The notes under the pieces are model-generated. The model searched no databases. It was given only the letters and a program-made list of their open reading frames with translations, and was not told the DNA's origin. From Deltaproteobacteria bacterium (GTDB lineage: Bacteria; Desulfobacterota; GWC2-55-46): 41,603 nucleotides of DNA. Positions within the stretch are counted from its first letter, which is position 1. Every line of letters starts with the position of its first letter. A program made the position numbers and the translations under genes. The stretch lies in NCBI GenBank assembly GCA_016219115.1, contig JACRCH010000117.1, positions 1 through 41,603 of the forward strand, read 5' to 3'. Positions 1 to 6,812 of the stretch are shown here, one piece after another.

Positions 1-62
1 CACCCCTACCCTCCCCCATCGATGGGGAGGGTTTCAAGCTACAGGGAATTTTGTTATTAAAA
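1..62 (-). repeat. V-type repeat terminus (truncated by the window start)
   Basis: This is one end of the dispersed V repeat seen more fully at 23076-23260 and 34119-34308. It holds the H1 hairpin (arms 8-16 and 24-32) followed by the conserved end, roughly CAAGCTACAGGGAATTTTG then TTATTAAAAA. Compared with the H1 stems at 23122-23146 and 34239-34263, the second base pair is C-G instead of T-A, so pairing is kept. In the window orientation it matches the 34 kb copy. It ends about 140 bases before the start chosen for the first gene. Confidence 0.75.
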
Positions 63-201
63 ACTCAATGATTCCAAAGAGATATTTTTGTACGGGGGAT
101 TTTATCCATAGATGAATTCCGTGTTTTTTGTTATAATAAAAAGGTTTAAAAAATCTTCGGGACCGGCGCCAGAGGCCTTTCCAGCGGACAAGGATGGCTG
201 G

Positions 202-1758
202 ATGAATCCTACAAAGCGGTTTGCGAAAAAACCGTTCCCGCGGTCCCGTACGCTCTTTAAGTCGGTTTTACTGGCCGTTTTCTGCCTTTTTTCCGTTATG
301 GGCAAAGAGGCGGCCTCTCAGGTCGATAAACCCTATTTCACGGACATCGGCCAGTTCAACTACGCCAGGTTCCTTATGGACGAGCGCGAATACCGGGTGG
401 CGGCCCGTGAGTTCTCAAGGCTCATAGAGAACTTCCCGGCAAGCCCCCTTATCCCGGAGGCGCAGTTCAACCTCTCCGAGGCTTACCTGCACGCCGGCCG
501 GTACAATGAGGCGGTCGTTGAGTTCAAGCTCTTTTTGAATAACTTCAAGGACAGCCCGTTCGCTCTCGTCGCCGAGGTCAGGATAAGGGAGGCGGAGGAG
601 AAGTTAAGGGACAGCAGGACCGAGAGGTCCCGGCTCCCGGTCTTGCGTGATATACGCCCGGCGATGCGGGCGGTACAGGTGATGTTCTTCGAGGGGAGAA
701 ACCGGGGCGAGGTAGACGCCGAACTAAAGCGTCTCAAGAGAGCCGGTATTGATACCGTAATAGTGAGGGCGTTCCACAACTACAACGACAGGTACTACCC
801 GCTGGCAAGGCACGGCTCGCAGCGCGGCGTGTACTTCCGCACCGCCCTGGCCCCGGTGGTGGACGACATACTGCCGGCGCTCGCCGACCTCGCGCACGGG
901 AACGGACTTAAGATATTCGCGTGGATGACCACCAGGTACGCCGATTACGGCGTGGAGGGGGATAACGGACTGGCCTGCAGGGGCTACGACATGTCGACAC
1001 GGAGGTTCTACAGGTGCAAGGGGCTGGACCTTTTTAACGGGGAGGCCGTGAAAAGGCTCGAGGCGATATACTCGGACCTGGCGGACAACGACATAGACGG
1101 AGTCCTTTTTCAGGACGACCTGGTCTTGAGGCACAACGAAGGCTTCGGGCCTGCCGCGGAGGCGCTCTACGGAAAAGACGCCGTGGGCCGACTGGACCCC
1201 GAGTCCCTCTACTTGAGGTCGGAGACCGACCCCGGCAAGGTGCACTACACAAGGCTTTTCTGGCGGTGGTCGTCGGTGAAGAACAGGCAGCTTCTAAGCG
1301 TGGCCGAGAGGCTCAGGACCGTTGTGAAACGGAAAAGGCCTCAAGCCAGGTTTGCCATAAACCTCATGTATGAGTCGCTGACGAACCCTCCGTATGCCCT
1401 TGCGTGGCTCTCCCAGGACCTTTCAGAGGCGCTCAAGAAAGATTTTGACTATTATTCCGTAATGGCGTATCACAGGCAGATGGGTGAAGAGCTCAACAAG
1501 GAGCCCGGCGACATACGCGCCATGATTGCCCGGATGGTAAAAGACGCAACAGATGCCGTGGGAGACGCCCACAGGGTCCTTATAAAGCTTCAGACCGTGG
1601 ACTGGAGGACAGGCGACTCCCTTTCAAACGGCGAGGTCGTGGGCCTGATAAGAGACATCGAGGGGTTAAGGGACGTAAGCCTCGCGGTGGTCCCTTACCG
1701 CGGTGACTTCCCGTTTAAAGAACTCGGCGTGAAAAAGGACCTCGCGGCGCTCAACTGA
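202..1758 (+). CDS. Secreted TPR protein with PgaB C-terminal-like glycoside hydrolase domain
   Basis: The reading frame is open from 112, but ATG 202 is preferred. It has AAGGA at a good distance upstream and begins a basic stretch followed by a hydrophobic segment (SVLLAVFCLFSVMG), that is, a signal peptide. The N-terminal third resembles TPR/YbgF-type repeats (YARFLMDEREYRVAAREFSR, then a second helical pair ending near NNFKDSPFA). The rest resembles the hypothetical glycosidase domain at the C-terminus of the exopolysaccharide deacetylase PgaB (GHL13), with IVRAFHN, LKIFAWMTTRY and DGVLFQDD. The PgaB deacetylase domain is absent. Known family members cut partly deacetylated poly-N-acetylglucosamine in the periplasm; a similar polysaccharide role here is inferred. 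The next gene starts 35 bases downstream. Domain assignment is by eye. Confidence 0.8.
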   Translation: MNPTKRFAKKPFPRSRTLFKSVLLAVFCLFSVMGKEAASQVDKPYFTDIGQFNYARFLMDEREYRVAAREFSRLIENFPASPLIPEAQFNLSEAYLHAGRYNEAVVEFKLFLNNFKDSPFALVAEVRIREAEEKLRDSRTERSRLPVLRDIRPAMRAVQVMFFEGRNRGEVDAELKRLKRAGIDTVIVRAFHNYNDRYYPLARHGSQRGVYFRTALAPVVDDILPALADLAHGNGLKIFAWMTTRYADYGVEGDNGLACRGYDMSTRRFYRCKGLDLFNGEAVKRLEAIYSDLADNDIDGVLFQDDLVLRHNEGFGPAAEALYGKDAVGRLDPESLYLRSETDPGKVHYTRLFWRWSSVKNRQLLSVAERLRTVVKRKRPQARFAINLMYESLTNPPYALAWLSQDLSEALKKDFDYYSVMAYHRQMGEELNKEPGDIRAMIARMVKDATDAVGDAHRVLIKLQTVDWRTGDSLSNGEVVGLIRDIEGLRDVSLAVVPYRGDFPFKELGVKKDLAALN

Positions 1759-1793
1759 GTTTCACTTAACGGAACCCTGGCGTAGAGAGTGTT

Positions 1794-2504
1794 ATGACAG
1801 TAGTGATTGACAAATCCATTTGCTCGCTTTGCAGATGCCATATCAAGGAGAACACGCTATTTACCGGCCTTAACGCCAGCCAGCTCGACGCCTTCAAGGA
1901 CGTCGTCGTCATATCCTCCCACCGCAAAAGGGAGGTGGTCTTCATGGAGGGCGATGAGTGCACGGGGCTCTACATCATACGCACCGGCAGGGTCAAGGTC
2001 GTAAGGTCTTCAAGCACCGGCAAGGAGCAGATAATAAAGATACTTAACCCCGGGGACCTCCTGGGTTTCGAGGTCTTCTACGACGGGAAGATATACACCA
2101 ACACGGCCGTGGCGATGGAGGACTGCGAGCTCTGCTACATCGGCAAAGACGTCTTCTTCAAGATACTTGAGAGGGAGCCGTCGGTGTCTAAAAAGCTCAT
2201 CATAGCGATGGGTCACGAGCTGAACCATGCGTACGAGAGGATCGGGAACCTCGGTCTTCTGAACGCCAGGGAGAAGCTGGCGCACCTATTGTTCACGCTC
2301 GCGAGCGAGTACGGCGTCAAGTGCGACGGCGGGACGAAACTCAACCTTCAGCTCTCGCGCCTTGAGATAGCCGAGCTTTTAGGGATAACGCAGGAGACCT
2401 CCATAAGGCTTCTCAAGGGCTTCAAGGAGGAAGGGATCCTGGAGATAAAAAGGAAAGAGATCATAATAAAGTCGCTCGCCGAACTCAAGAAGATCGGCGA
2501 GTAA
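1794..2504 (+). CDS. Crp/Fnr-family regulator with FNR-like cysteines
   Basis: This 236-residue protein has a cyclic-nucleotide-binding-type beta barrel (about 25-125), a dimer helix (about 130-160) and a winged helix (about 165-230). Cysteines at 10, 13 and 15 sit at the N-terminus. In 'EDCELCYIG', Cys114 falls where E. coli FNR has Cys122 (MVCEIP). Together these suggest an oxygen- or redox-sensing Fe-S site, although the CX2CXC spacing is tighter than in FNR. The recognition helix reads TQETSIRLLKGF. Glu201 and Arg205 match FNR Glu209 and Arg213, but the FNR Ser212 position is Ile, so the half-site preference may differ. The usual CRP motif for binding cAMP (GE...RS) is not kept. The sensor kinase follows after 105 bases. 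The family call is firm; the Fe-S cluster is inferred. Confidence 0.85.
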   Translation: MTVVIDKSICSLCRCHIKENTLFTGLNASQLDAFKDVVVISSHRKREVVFMEGDECTGLYIIRTGRVKVVRSSSTGKEQIIKILNPGDLLGFEVFYDGKIYTNTAVAMEDCELCYIGKDVFFKILEREPSVSKKLIIAMGHELNHAYERIGNLGLLNAREKLAHLLFTLASEYGVKCDGGTKLNLQLSRLEIAELLGITQETSIRLLKGFKEEGILEIKRKEIIIKSLAELKKIGE

Positions 2505-2510
2505 GTCTTC

Positions 2511-2532
2511 GGGGGCGCTGAAAAACGCCCCC
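2511..2532 (+). terminator. GC-rich hairpin after the FNR-like gene
   Basis: A perfect 7-bp stem (GGGGGCG with CGCCCCC) closes an 8-base loop ten bases after the regulator's stop codon. No T run follows, so it may only stabilise the 3' end or act as a weak or partial terminator before the histidine kinase gene. Confidence 0.4.
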
Positions 2533-2609
2533 GACACCATCAACGGCCGCCTGCGCCCCTTGTACGAAAGGGCGCTTGAAAAACGGCGAACCCCGGTTTT
2601 GTACCCTCA

Positions 2610-4034
2610 ATGGCATTTTCCATCCGCACAAGACTCACCTTCTGGTACGTGACGCTTCTGACCGTAAGCCTCATAGGCTTCGGCGTGGCGTTCTCGTACT
2701 CGCTCTTCAAGATATTCATGTACCGGGTCGACAACCAGATAACGTCCGTCGCCAACATGATGGTGCATACCGTCCTTAAACCGACCGGACAGATATTCCT
2801 CCCGAACGATTTCGACATAATACTTGAGAGGTTCTTCGGCATACGCACCAGCGGGAACTATATACAGGTGCTCGACGCGCACGGCACGGTTTTGGCGAAG
2901 TCGTCGAACCTCGAGAACACGACGCTGCCTATCTCCCAGGACACGTATCACGCCGCCCTCAAGGGGCTGACCTCATACGAGGTGGTGAGCATCGCCGGGA
3001 AATACCCGATGAGGGTCATTACGCTGCCGGTCATATTGAACCAGAAGGGGATGGTAGCGATAATCCAGGTCGGAGACTCGCTGGAGGGAGTGCAGGAGGT
3101 CTTCCAGTCGCTCTTTTCCATATACATACCGGCGATAATACTCGCCGTCATAACGGCCTCGGCCGTCGGCTGGTTTTTAGCGCGAAAGGCCTTGAAACCC
3201 GTTGCCGAGATAACCGACATGGCAAGGCGCATCGGGGCCGAGAACCTGAACGAGCGTCTTAATATAGCCGTGCCCCTGGACGAGATCGGCAGGCTCGCCT
3301 CGACGATAAACGAGATGATAGAGAGGCTTGAGAAGTCCTTCAAGCAGATAAAGCAGTTCACGGCTGACGCCTCCCACGAGCTTAAGACCCCGCTTACCAT
3401 ACTCAAAGGCGAGATGGAGATAGCGCTCCGTGGCAAGGGCGAACCGGTACACCTCAAGGAGGCCCTCAGAAGCAGCCTCGAGGAGATAGACCGGATGAAC
3501 TACATAGTAAGAAACCTCCTCGATCTCGCCAAGATGGACGTGGAGAGGGAGGCTCTTCCCAGGGAGAAGGTCAGCCTCGACAGGGCGTTGACCGAGCGGT
3601 TCGAGCATTTCAGGCGCCTCGCGCTTGACAGCGGCGTACATCTGGCTATCCTGAGAAACAGGCACCTCGTCGTGTACGGGGACCAGGTAAGGATCGGCCA
3701 GCTTCTCTTTAACCTCATAGACAACGCCGTAAAATACACCCCTAACGGCGGTCATGTCGAGCTTTCGCTCGATGAAGAGGACGGCAAGGCCGTAGTAAGG
3801 GTAAAGGACACGGGGGTGGGGATCTCAGCGGAGGACCTCCCGTACATATTCGACAGGTTCTACCGCGTGGACAAGGCCCGTACCAGGGACGTCGGCGGCG
3901 CCGGCCTTGGCTTGAGCATCTGCAAAGAGATAGCCGAGTCCCACGGCGGCACCCTTGAGGCGGCAAGCGAGGCCGGCAAGGGTTCTACCTTCACCGTCAG
4001 GCTCCCGCTTGCCGACGCCGCGGGTCCGGCTTAA
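2610..4034 (+). CDS. Membrane sensor histidine kinase (CusS/heavy-metal-sensor architecture)
   Basis: This 474-residue protein has a membrane helix at about 10-35, a periplasmic sensor at about 36-165, a second helix at about 168-191 and HAMP at about 192-243. The dimerisation helix follows with phospho-acceptor His256 in ASHELKTP. The catalytic domain shows the N box (LIDNAVKYTPNGG, Asn372), G1 (DTGVG, 400-404), the F box (YIFDRFYR) and G2 (GAGLGL, about 430-435). It autophosphorylates at the inner membrane and passes phosphate to a response regulator. No response regulator is next to it: the neighbours are an FNR-like regulator and a phosphofructokinase. It is therefore an orphan here and its ligand is unknown. 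The ATG lacks a clear ribosome-binding site, so the start is less certain than the family. Confidence 0.9.
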   Translation: MAFSIRTRLTFWYVTLLTVSLIGFGVAFSYSLFKIFMYRVDNQITSVANMMVHTVLKPTGQIFLPNDFDIILERFFGIRTSGNYIQVLDAHGTVLAKSSNLENTTLPISQDTYHAALKGLTSYEVVSIAGKYPMRVITLPVILNQKGMVAIIQVGDSLEGVQEVFQSLFSIYIPAIILAVITASAVGWFLARKALKPVAEITDMARRIGAENLNERLNIAVPLDEIGRLASTINEMIERLEKSFKQIKQFTADASHELKTPLTILKGEMEIALRGKGEPVHLKEALRSSLEEIDRMNYIVRNLLDLAKMDVEREALPREKVSLDRALTERFEHFRRLALDSGVHLAILRNRHLVVYGDQVRIGQLLFNLIDNAVKYTPNGGHVELSLDEEDGKAVVRVKDTGVGISAEDLPYIFDRFYRVDKARTRDVGGAGLGLSICKEIAESHGGTLEAASEAGKGSTFTVRLPLADAAGPA

Positions 4035-4091
4035 CCGCGTATGAACCGATATCGACCTTAACGGGACACAATTCAGAACGGAGGGTAATTT

Positions 4092-5120
4092 ATGAACGTA
4101 GGTATTCTTACCGGAGGCGGAGACTGCCCGGGACTCAACGCCGTCATAAGGGCCGTTGTCAAGAAGGGTTTTCAGTACGGTTACGAGTTTACGGGGATTA
4201 AAAACGGCTGGAAGGGACTTGTCGAACCATCCACGGTGAAGCTTACGAAAGACGCCGTCTCGGGGATACTTCCGCTCGGGGGGACAATACTTGGCACCTC
4301 GCGCACCAACCCCATGAAGTCCGCCAGGGACGCCGAGGCCGTGATAAGGAACATCAACGAACTTAAGCTTGACGCCGTAATATGCATAGGAGGGGATGAC
4401 ACCCTCGGCGTGGCGGCGAAACTTTACAGCAAGGGCATAAAGACCATAGGCGTGCCAAAGACGATAGACAATGACCTGTCGGGAACGGACTTCACCTTCG
4501 GGTTCGATACCGCCGTAAGCATCGTCACATGGGCCCTTGACAGGCTCCACTCGACGACCGAGGCGCACCAGAGGGTAATGGTCGTGGAGGTCATGGGCAG
4601 GCACGCCGGCTGGATCGCCGTATACGGAGGGATCGCCGGAGGGGCCGACGTGATACTCATCCCCGAGAAACCCTTCGACATCGACGAGGTCTGCGGCCAC
4701 GTAAAGAAGAGAAAGGCTGCCGGAAAGAACTTCAGCCTCGTAGTGGCCGCCGAAGGCGCCGTTCCCAGGGAGACCGGGGGCATGATAACGAAGGACAGGG
4801 AGACCGACGCCTTCGGCCACGTAAAGCTCGGGGGCATCGGGGAGTTTCTCGCCAGGGAGATAGAGAAGAAGACCGGTTTTGAGTCCAGGCACGTGGTCCT
4901 CGGACACCTGCAGCGCGGAGGCACGCCCACGGCCTACGACAGGGTTCTGGCCACAAGGTACGGACTGAGGGCGATAGAGCTTGTGCACGAGGGCAAGTTC
5001 GGCAGGATGGTGGCGCTTCAGGGCAACAAGATCGTCGATATCACGCTTGAGGAGGCCACCAGCAAACTAAAGACCGTCGACATGGAGATGTTCAAGGCCG
5101 CGCAGGTCTTTTTCGGCTGA
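4092..5120 (+). CDS. pfp: Pyrophosphate-dependent 6-phosphofructokinase
   Basis: This 342-residue PfkA-family enzyme phosphorylates fructose 6-phosphate to the 1,6-bisphosphate in the cytoplasm. GGGDCPGLNAVIR is at the N-terminus, the catalytic loop is PKTIDND and the substrate loop is MGRHAGW (168-174). Two donor-specificity positions point to pyrophosphate rather than ATP. GGDD has Asp at 103, where ATP enzymes have Gly (GGDG), and the loop reads PKTIDND with Lys123, where ATP enzymes have PGTIDND. Length and sequence style fit the short (about 340-residue) PPi enzymes. The donor is inferred from these motifs, not tested. A strong GGAGGG precedes the ATG. Intergenic repeats begin 22 bases after the stop. 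Confidence 0.9.
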   Translation: MNVGILTGGGDCPGLNAVIRAVVKKGFQYGYEFTGIKNGWKGLVEPSTVKLTKDAVSGILPLGGTILGTSRTNPMKSARDAEAVIRNINELKLDAVICIGGDDTLGVAAKLYSKGIKTIGVPKTIDNDLSGTDFTFGFDTAVSIVTWALDRLHSTTEAHQRVMVVEVMGRHAGWIAVYGGIAGGADVILIPEKPFDIDEVCGHVKKRKAAGKNFSLVVAAEGAVPRETGGMITKDRETDAFGHVKLGGIGEFLAREIEKKTGFESRHVVLGHLQRGGTPTAYDRVLATRYGLRAIELVHEGKFGRMVALQGNKIVDITLEEATSKLKTVDMEMFKAAQVFFG

Positions 5121-5141
5121 GGTTTTTTCCGGCCGCCTGCC

Positions 5142-5538
5142 CATGAACCACCCCGCAAGCCTTGCCAGCGGGGTACCCGTTGGGAGGTCTGTTTTTATAT
5201 ACGCGGCAAGCCGCGCTTAATGTCTCACAATGGGATCTAAAATCCCTCGCCTTACAGGCGAAAACTTCCAGTGCGTCTATGTGGTCATCAACTTTCCGGT
5301 TGTCCACGCAGAGCCGGAAAATTGCGTCTTCTAATGTAAAAGGCAGGGATATTCGGGTTCCCCTCTTTACTAAAGAGGGGTTAGGGGAGATTATCTTAAA
5401 ACAGCCGACTTATAATCCCCCTTTGTCCCCCTTTAGGAAAGGGGGAAATTCAGTCGGGCTTTCAGCCGACAAGAACTTTTGAACCTACCGCCTTCCAGGC
5501 GGTAGTGGTTCAGTTCAACCCGAAGGAAATATTAAAAA
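5142..5538 (-). repeat. U-type modular repeat with a 293-bp internal block
   Basis: 5142-5220 matches 25127-25204 and the reverse complement of about 34888-34966. It carries the AACCACCCCGC...GCGGGG hairpin and the GCGGCAAGCCGC palindrome, ending GCGCTTAA. 5514-5538 (TTCAACCCGAAGGAAATATT) is the other edge of U. Between them lies a 293-bp block (5221-5513) not found elsewhere in the window. The block contains hairpins CCCCTCTTT/AAAGAGGGG near 5360, CCCCCTTT/AAAGGGGG near 5430 and CTACCGCC/GGCGGTAG near 5490. The stretch also opens a 106-codon reading frame (5162-5482), rejected because it lies entirely in repeat sequence. No convincing gene lies between 5121 and 5714. Confidence 0.8.
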
Positions 5539-5548
5539 AATCGATCTC

Positions 5549-5585
5549 ACCCTGAGCGCAACCGCTCCGCGGTTGCGCTCAGGGT
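5549..5585. terminator. Perfect 16-bp hairpin between pfp and the Mut7-C gene
   Basis: ACCCTGAGCGCAACCG (5549-5564) pairs perfectly with 5570-5585 around a five-base loop, CTCCG. It follows the U repeat closely. An A run at 5534-5540 means the minus strand would show hairpin plus T run, while on the plus strand only TCCCTATTT follows. It may be a terminator or another structured repeat module. Confidence 0.5.
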
Positions 5586-5714
5586 TCCCTATTTGACGTA
5601 AGAACTCTTCTTCCATTTCCATTGGTCCCGTTTTGCTGCAATGACGCCGCTCTTAAGGCTCAAGATCCCTATTATACCGATACCGTCGGGGTATTCTGGC
5701 ATGGCGGGTTTTTT

Positions 5715-6203
5715 ATGAGAGAGAAGGCCGGTTCAGGAGCTGATACGGTCAGGTTCTTCGCTGACTCGATGCTCGGAAGTCTCGCCAGGTGGATGCGCAC
5801 GCTCGGCTATGATGTCGAGTACTCAAGCTCCATTGACGATAAAGAGCTTGTGGAGAGGGCGCTCGAAGAGCACAGGATAATACTCACCAGGGACACGCTC
5901 CTGGTAAAGCGCAGAAGGGCCCGTGGACGCTGCCTCTTTATCACCGGGGACGAGGTGGGGGCGCAGCTGAGACAAGTCGCAGGAATCTACGGAGTAAGCG
6001 CGGGGCTTGCCCTGACCAGGTGTTTAAGGTGCAATACTCTACTTGAGGATATCGGGAAGGAAGCGGTCGAGGATAAGGTCCCCCCGTATGTCTACAGTAC
6101 ACAGGAGAGGTTTTCGGCCTGCCTCAGGTGCGGACGCGTCTACTGGGCGGGGACGCACAGGGATAAGATGCTCGACGAGATAGACAGGCTCCTTAAAGGG
6201 TGA
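5715..6203 (+). CDS. Mut7-C RNase-domain protein with zinc ribbon
   Basis: The frame is open from 5622, but ATG 5715 (MREKAGSG) gives a 162-residue protein of usual family length; the upstream part has no family resemblance. The N-terminal half is PIN-like, with acidic residues in FFADSMLGSLARWMR, SIDDKELVE and ILTRDTLLVKR. The C-terminal half has a treble-clef or ribbon pair, CLRC near residue 102 and CLRCG near 141. Mut7-C (DUF82) proteins are predicted ribonucleases related to the C-terminus of animal Mut-7; substrates in bacteria are not established. It stands alone between a repeat-filled gap and cutA. Confidence 0.85.
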   Translation: MREKAGSGADTVRFFADSMLGSLARWMRTLGYDVEYSSSIDDKELVERALEEHRIILTRDTLLVKRRRARGRCLFITGDEVGAQLRQVAGIYGVSAGLALTRCLRCNTLLEDIGKEAVEDKVPPYVYSTQERFSACLRCGRVYWAGTHRDKMLDEIDRLLKG

Positions 6204-6354
6204 GAAGGAGATGGTCCAGGCCTGCGCCCTGATGCGTAAGGACTCTGCCCTCCCGTCCATGAGCGGATCAGCCGTTTGCCCAACCGGTTTACTGATTGAT
6301 TTGTCCCCTCAAAGGTGGTAGTTTTCAGGCAATATCCTTATCCGGGGGTGAGGC

Positions 6355-6684
6355 ATGAAAACAGGCCATATCATAGTCTTTATGACGGCTCCGAACGCGG
6401 ACGAGGCCGCTTCCATCGGCAAAAAGGTCGTCGAGGAGGGGATTGCGGCCTGCTGTAACATCATCTCCGGCCTGAGGTCTATCTACAGATGGAAGGGTAA
6501 AATCTCGGACGAGGGTGAGGTACTGTGCCTCTTTAAGACCCGCTCCGAGCTCTTCGACAGGCTTAAAAAGAGGCTCAAGGAACTCCACAGCTACGAGACC
6601 CCGGAGGTCATCTCCGTGGATATCGACGGGGGTCTCCCGGAGTACCTCGCCTGGATAGACGACTCCACCGTAAAACCCCTTTAA
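6355..6684 (+). CDS. cutA: Divalent-cation tolerance protein CutA
   Basis: This 109-residue protein has typical CutA1 length and pattern: VFMTAPNADEAASIGKKVVEEG, IAACCNI, SIYRWKGKI, EVLCLFKT and SYETPEVI. CutA1 forms PII-like trimers in the cytoplasm. It has been linked to copper tolerance in E. coli, but its molecular role is uncertain. A GGGGGTGAGG stretch lies just before the ATG. The 151 bases upstream hold no recognised feature. The lepA promoter follows downstream, so cutA is probably the end of its own transcription unit. Confidence 0.93.
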   Translation: MKTGHIIVFMTAPNADEAASIGKKVVEEGIAACCNIISGLRSIYRWKGKISDEGEVLCLFKTRSELFDRLKKRLKELHSYETPEVISVDIDGGLPEYLAWIDDSTVKPL

Positions 6685-6724
6685 AACCATAAGTTTTTTT
6701 GTACCGGTTCCACTGGCTTTTCTT

Positions 6725-6753
6725 TTGACAAAGCCCCCGTGATTATTTACAAT
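6725..6753 (+). promoter_or_regulatory. Sigma-70 promoter for lepA-lepB
   Basis: TTGACA at 6725-6730 (consensus -35), a 17-base spacer, then TACAAT at 6748-6753 (five of six). A second TATAAT overlaps at 6753-6758 but would need a 22-base spacer. The start point would lie near 6760, giving a leader of about 50 bases before the lepA GTG. Confidence 0.75.
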
Positions 6754-6812
6754 ATAATATTACGATTTTTTTATAAACCGCGGCTGACGGACAACCGACA
6801 AAAAGGAAAAAA

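Noticed and set aside
3825-4988. Minus-strand open frame of 387 codons opposite the kinase and phosphofructokinase genes
   Set aside because: It spans two clear plus-strand genes and the gap between them and has no recognisable domain.
5162-5482. 106-codon plus-strand frame between pfp and the Mut7-C gene
   Set aside because: It consists of U-repeat and hairpin-rich sequence and has no start signal or family resemblance.
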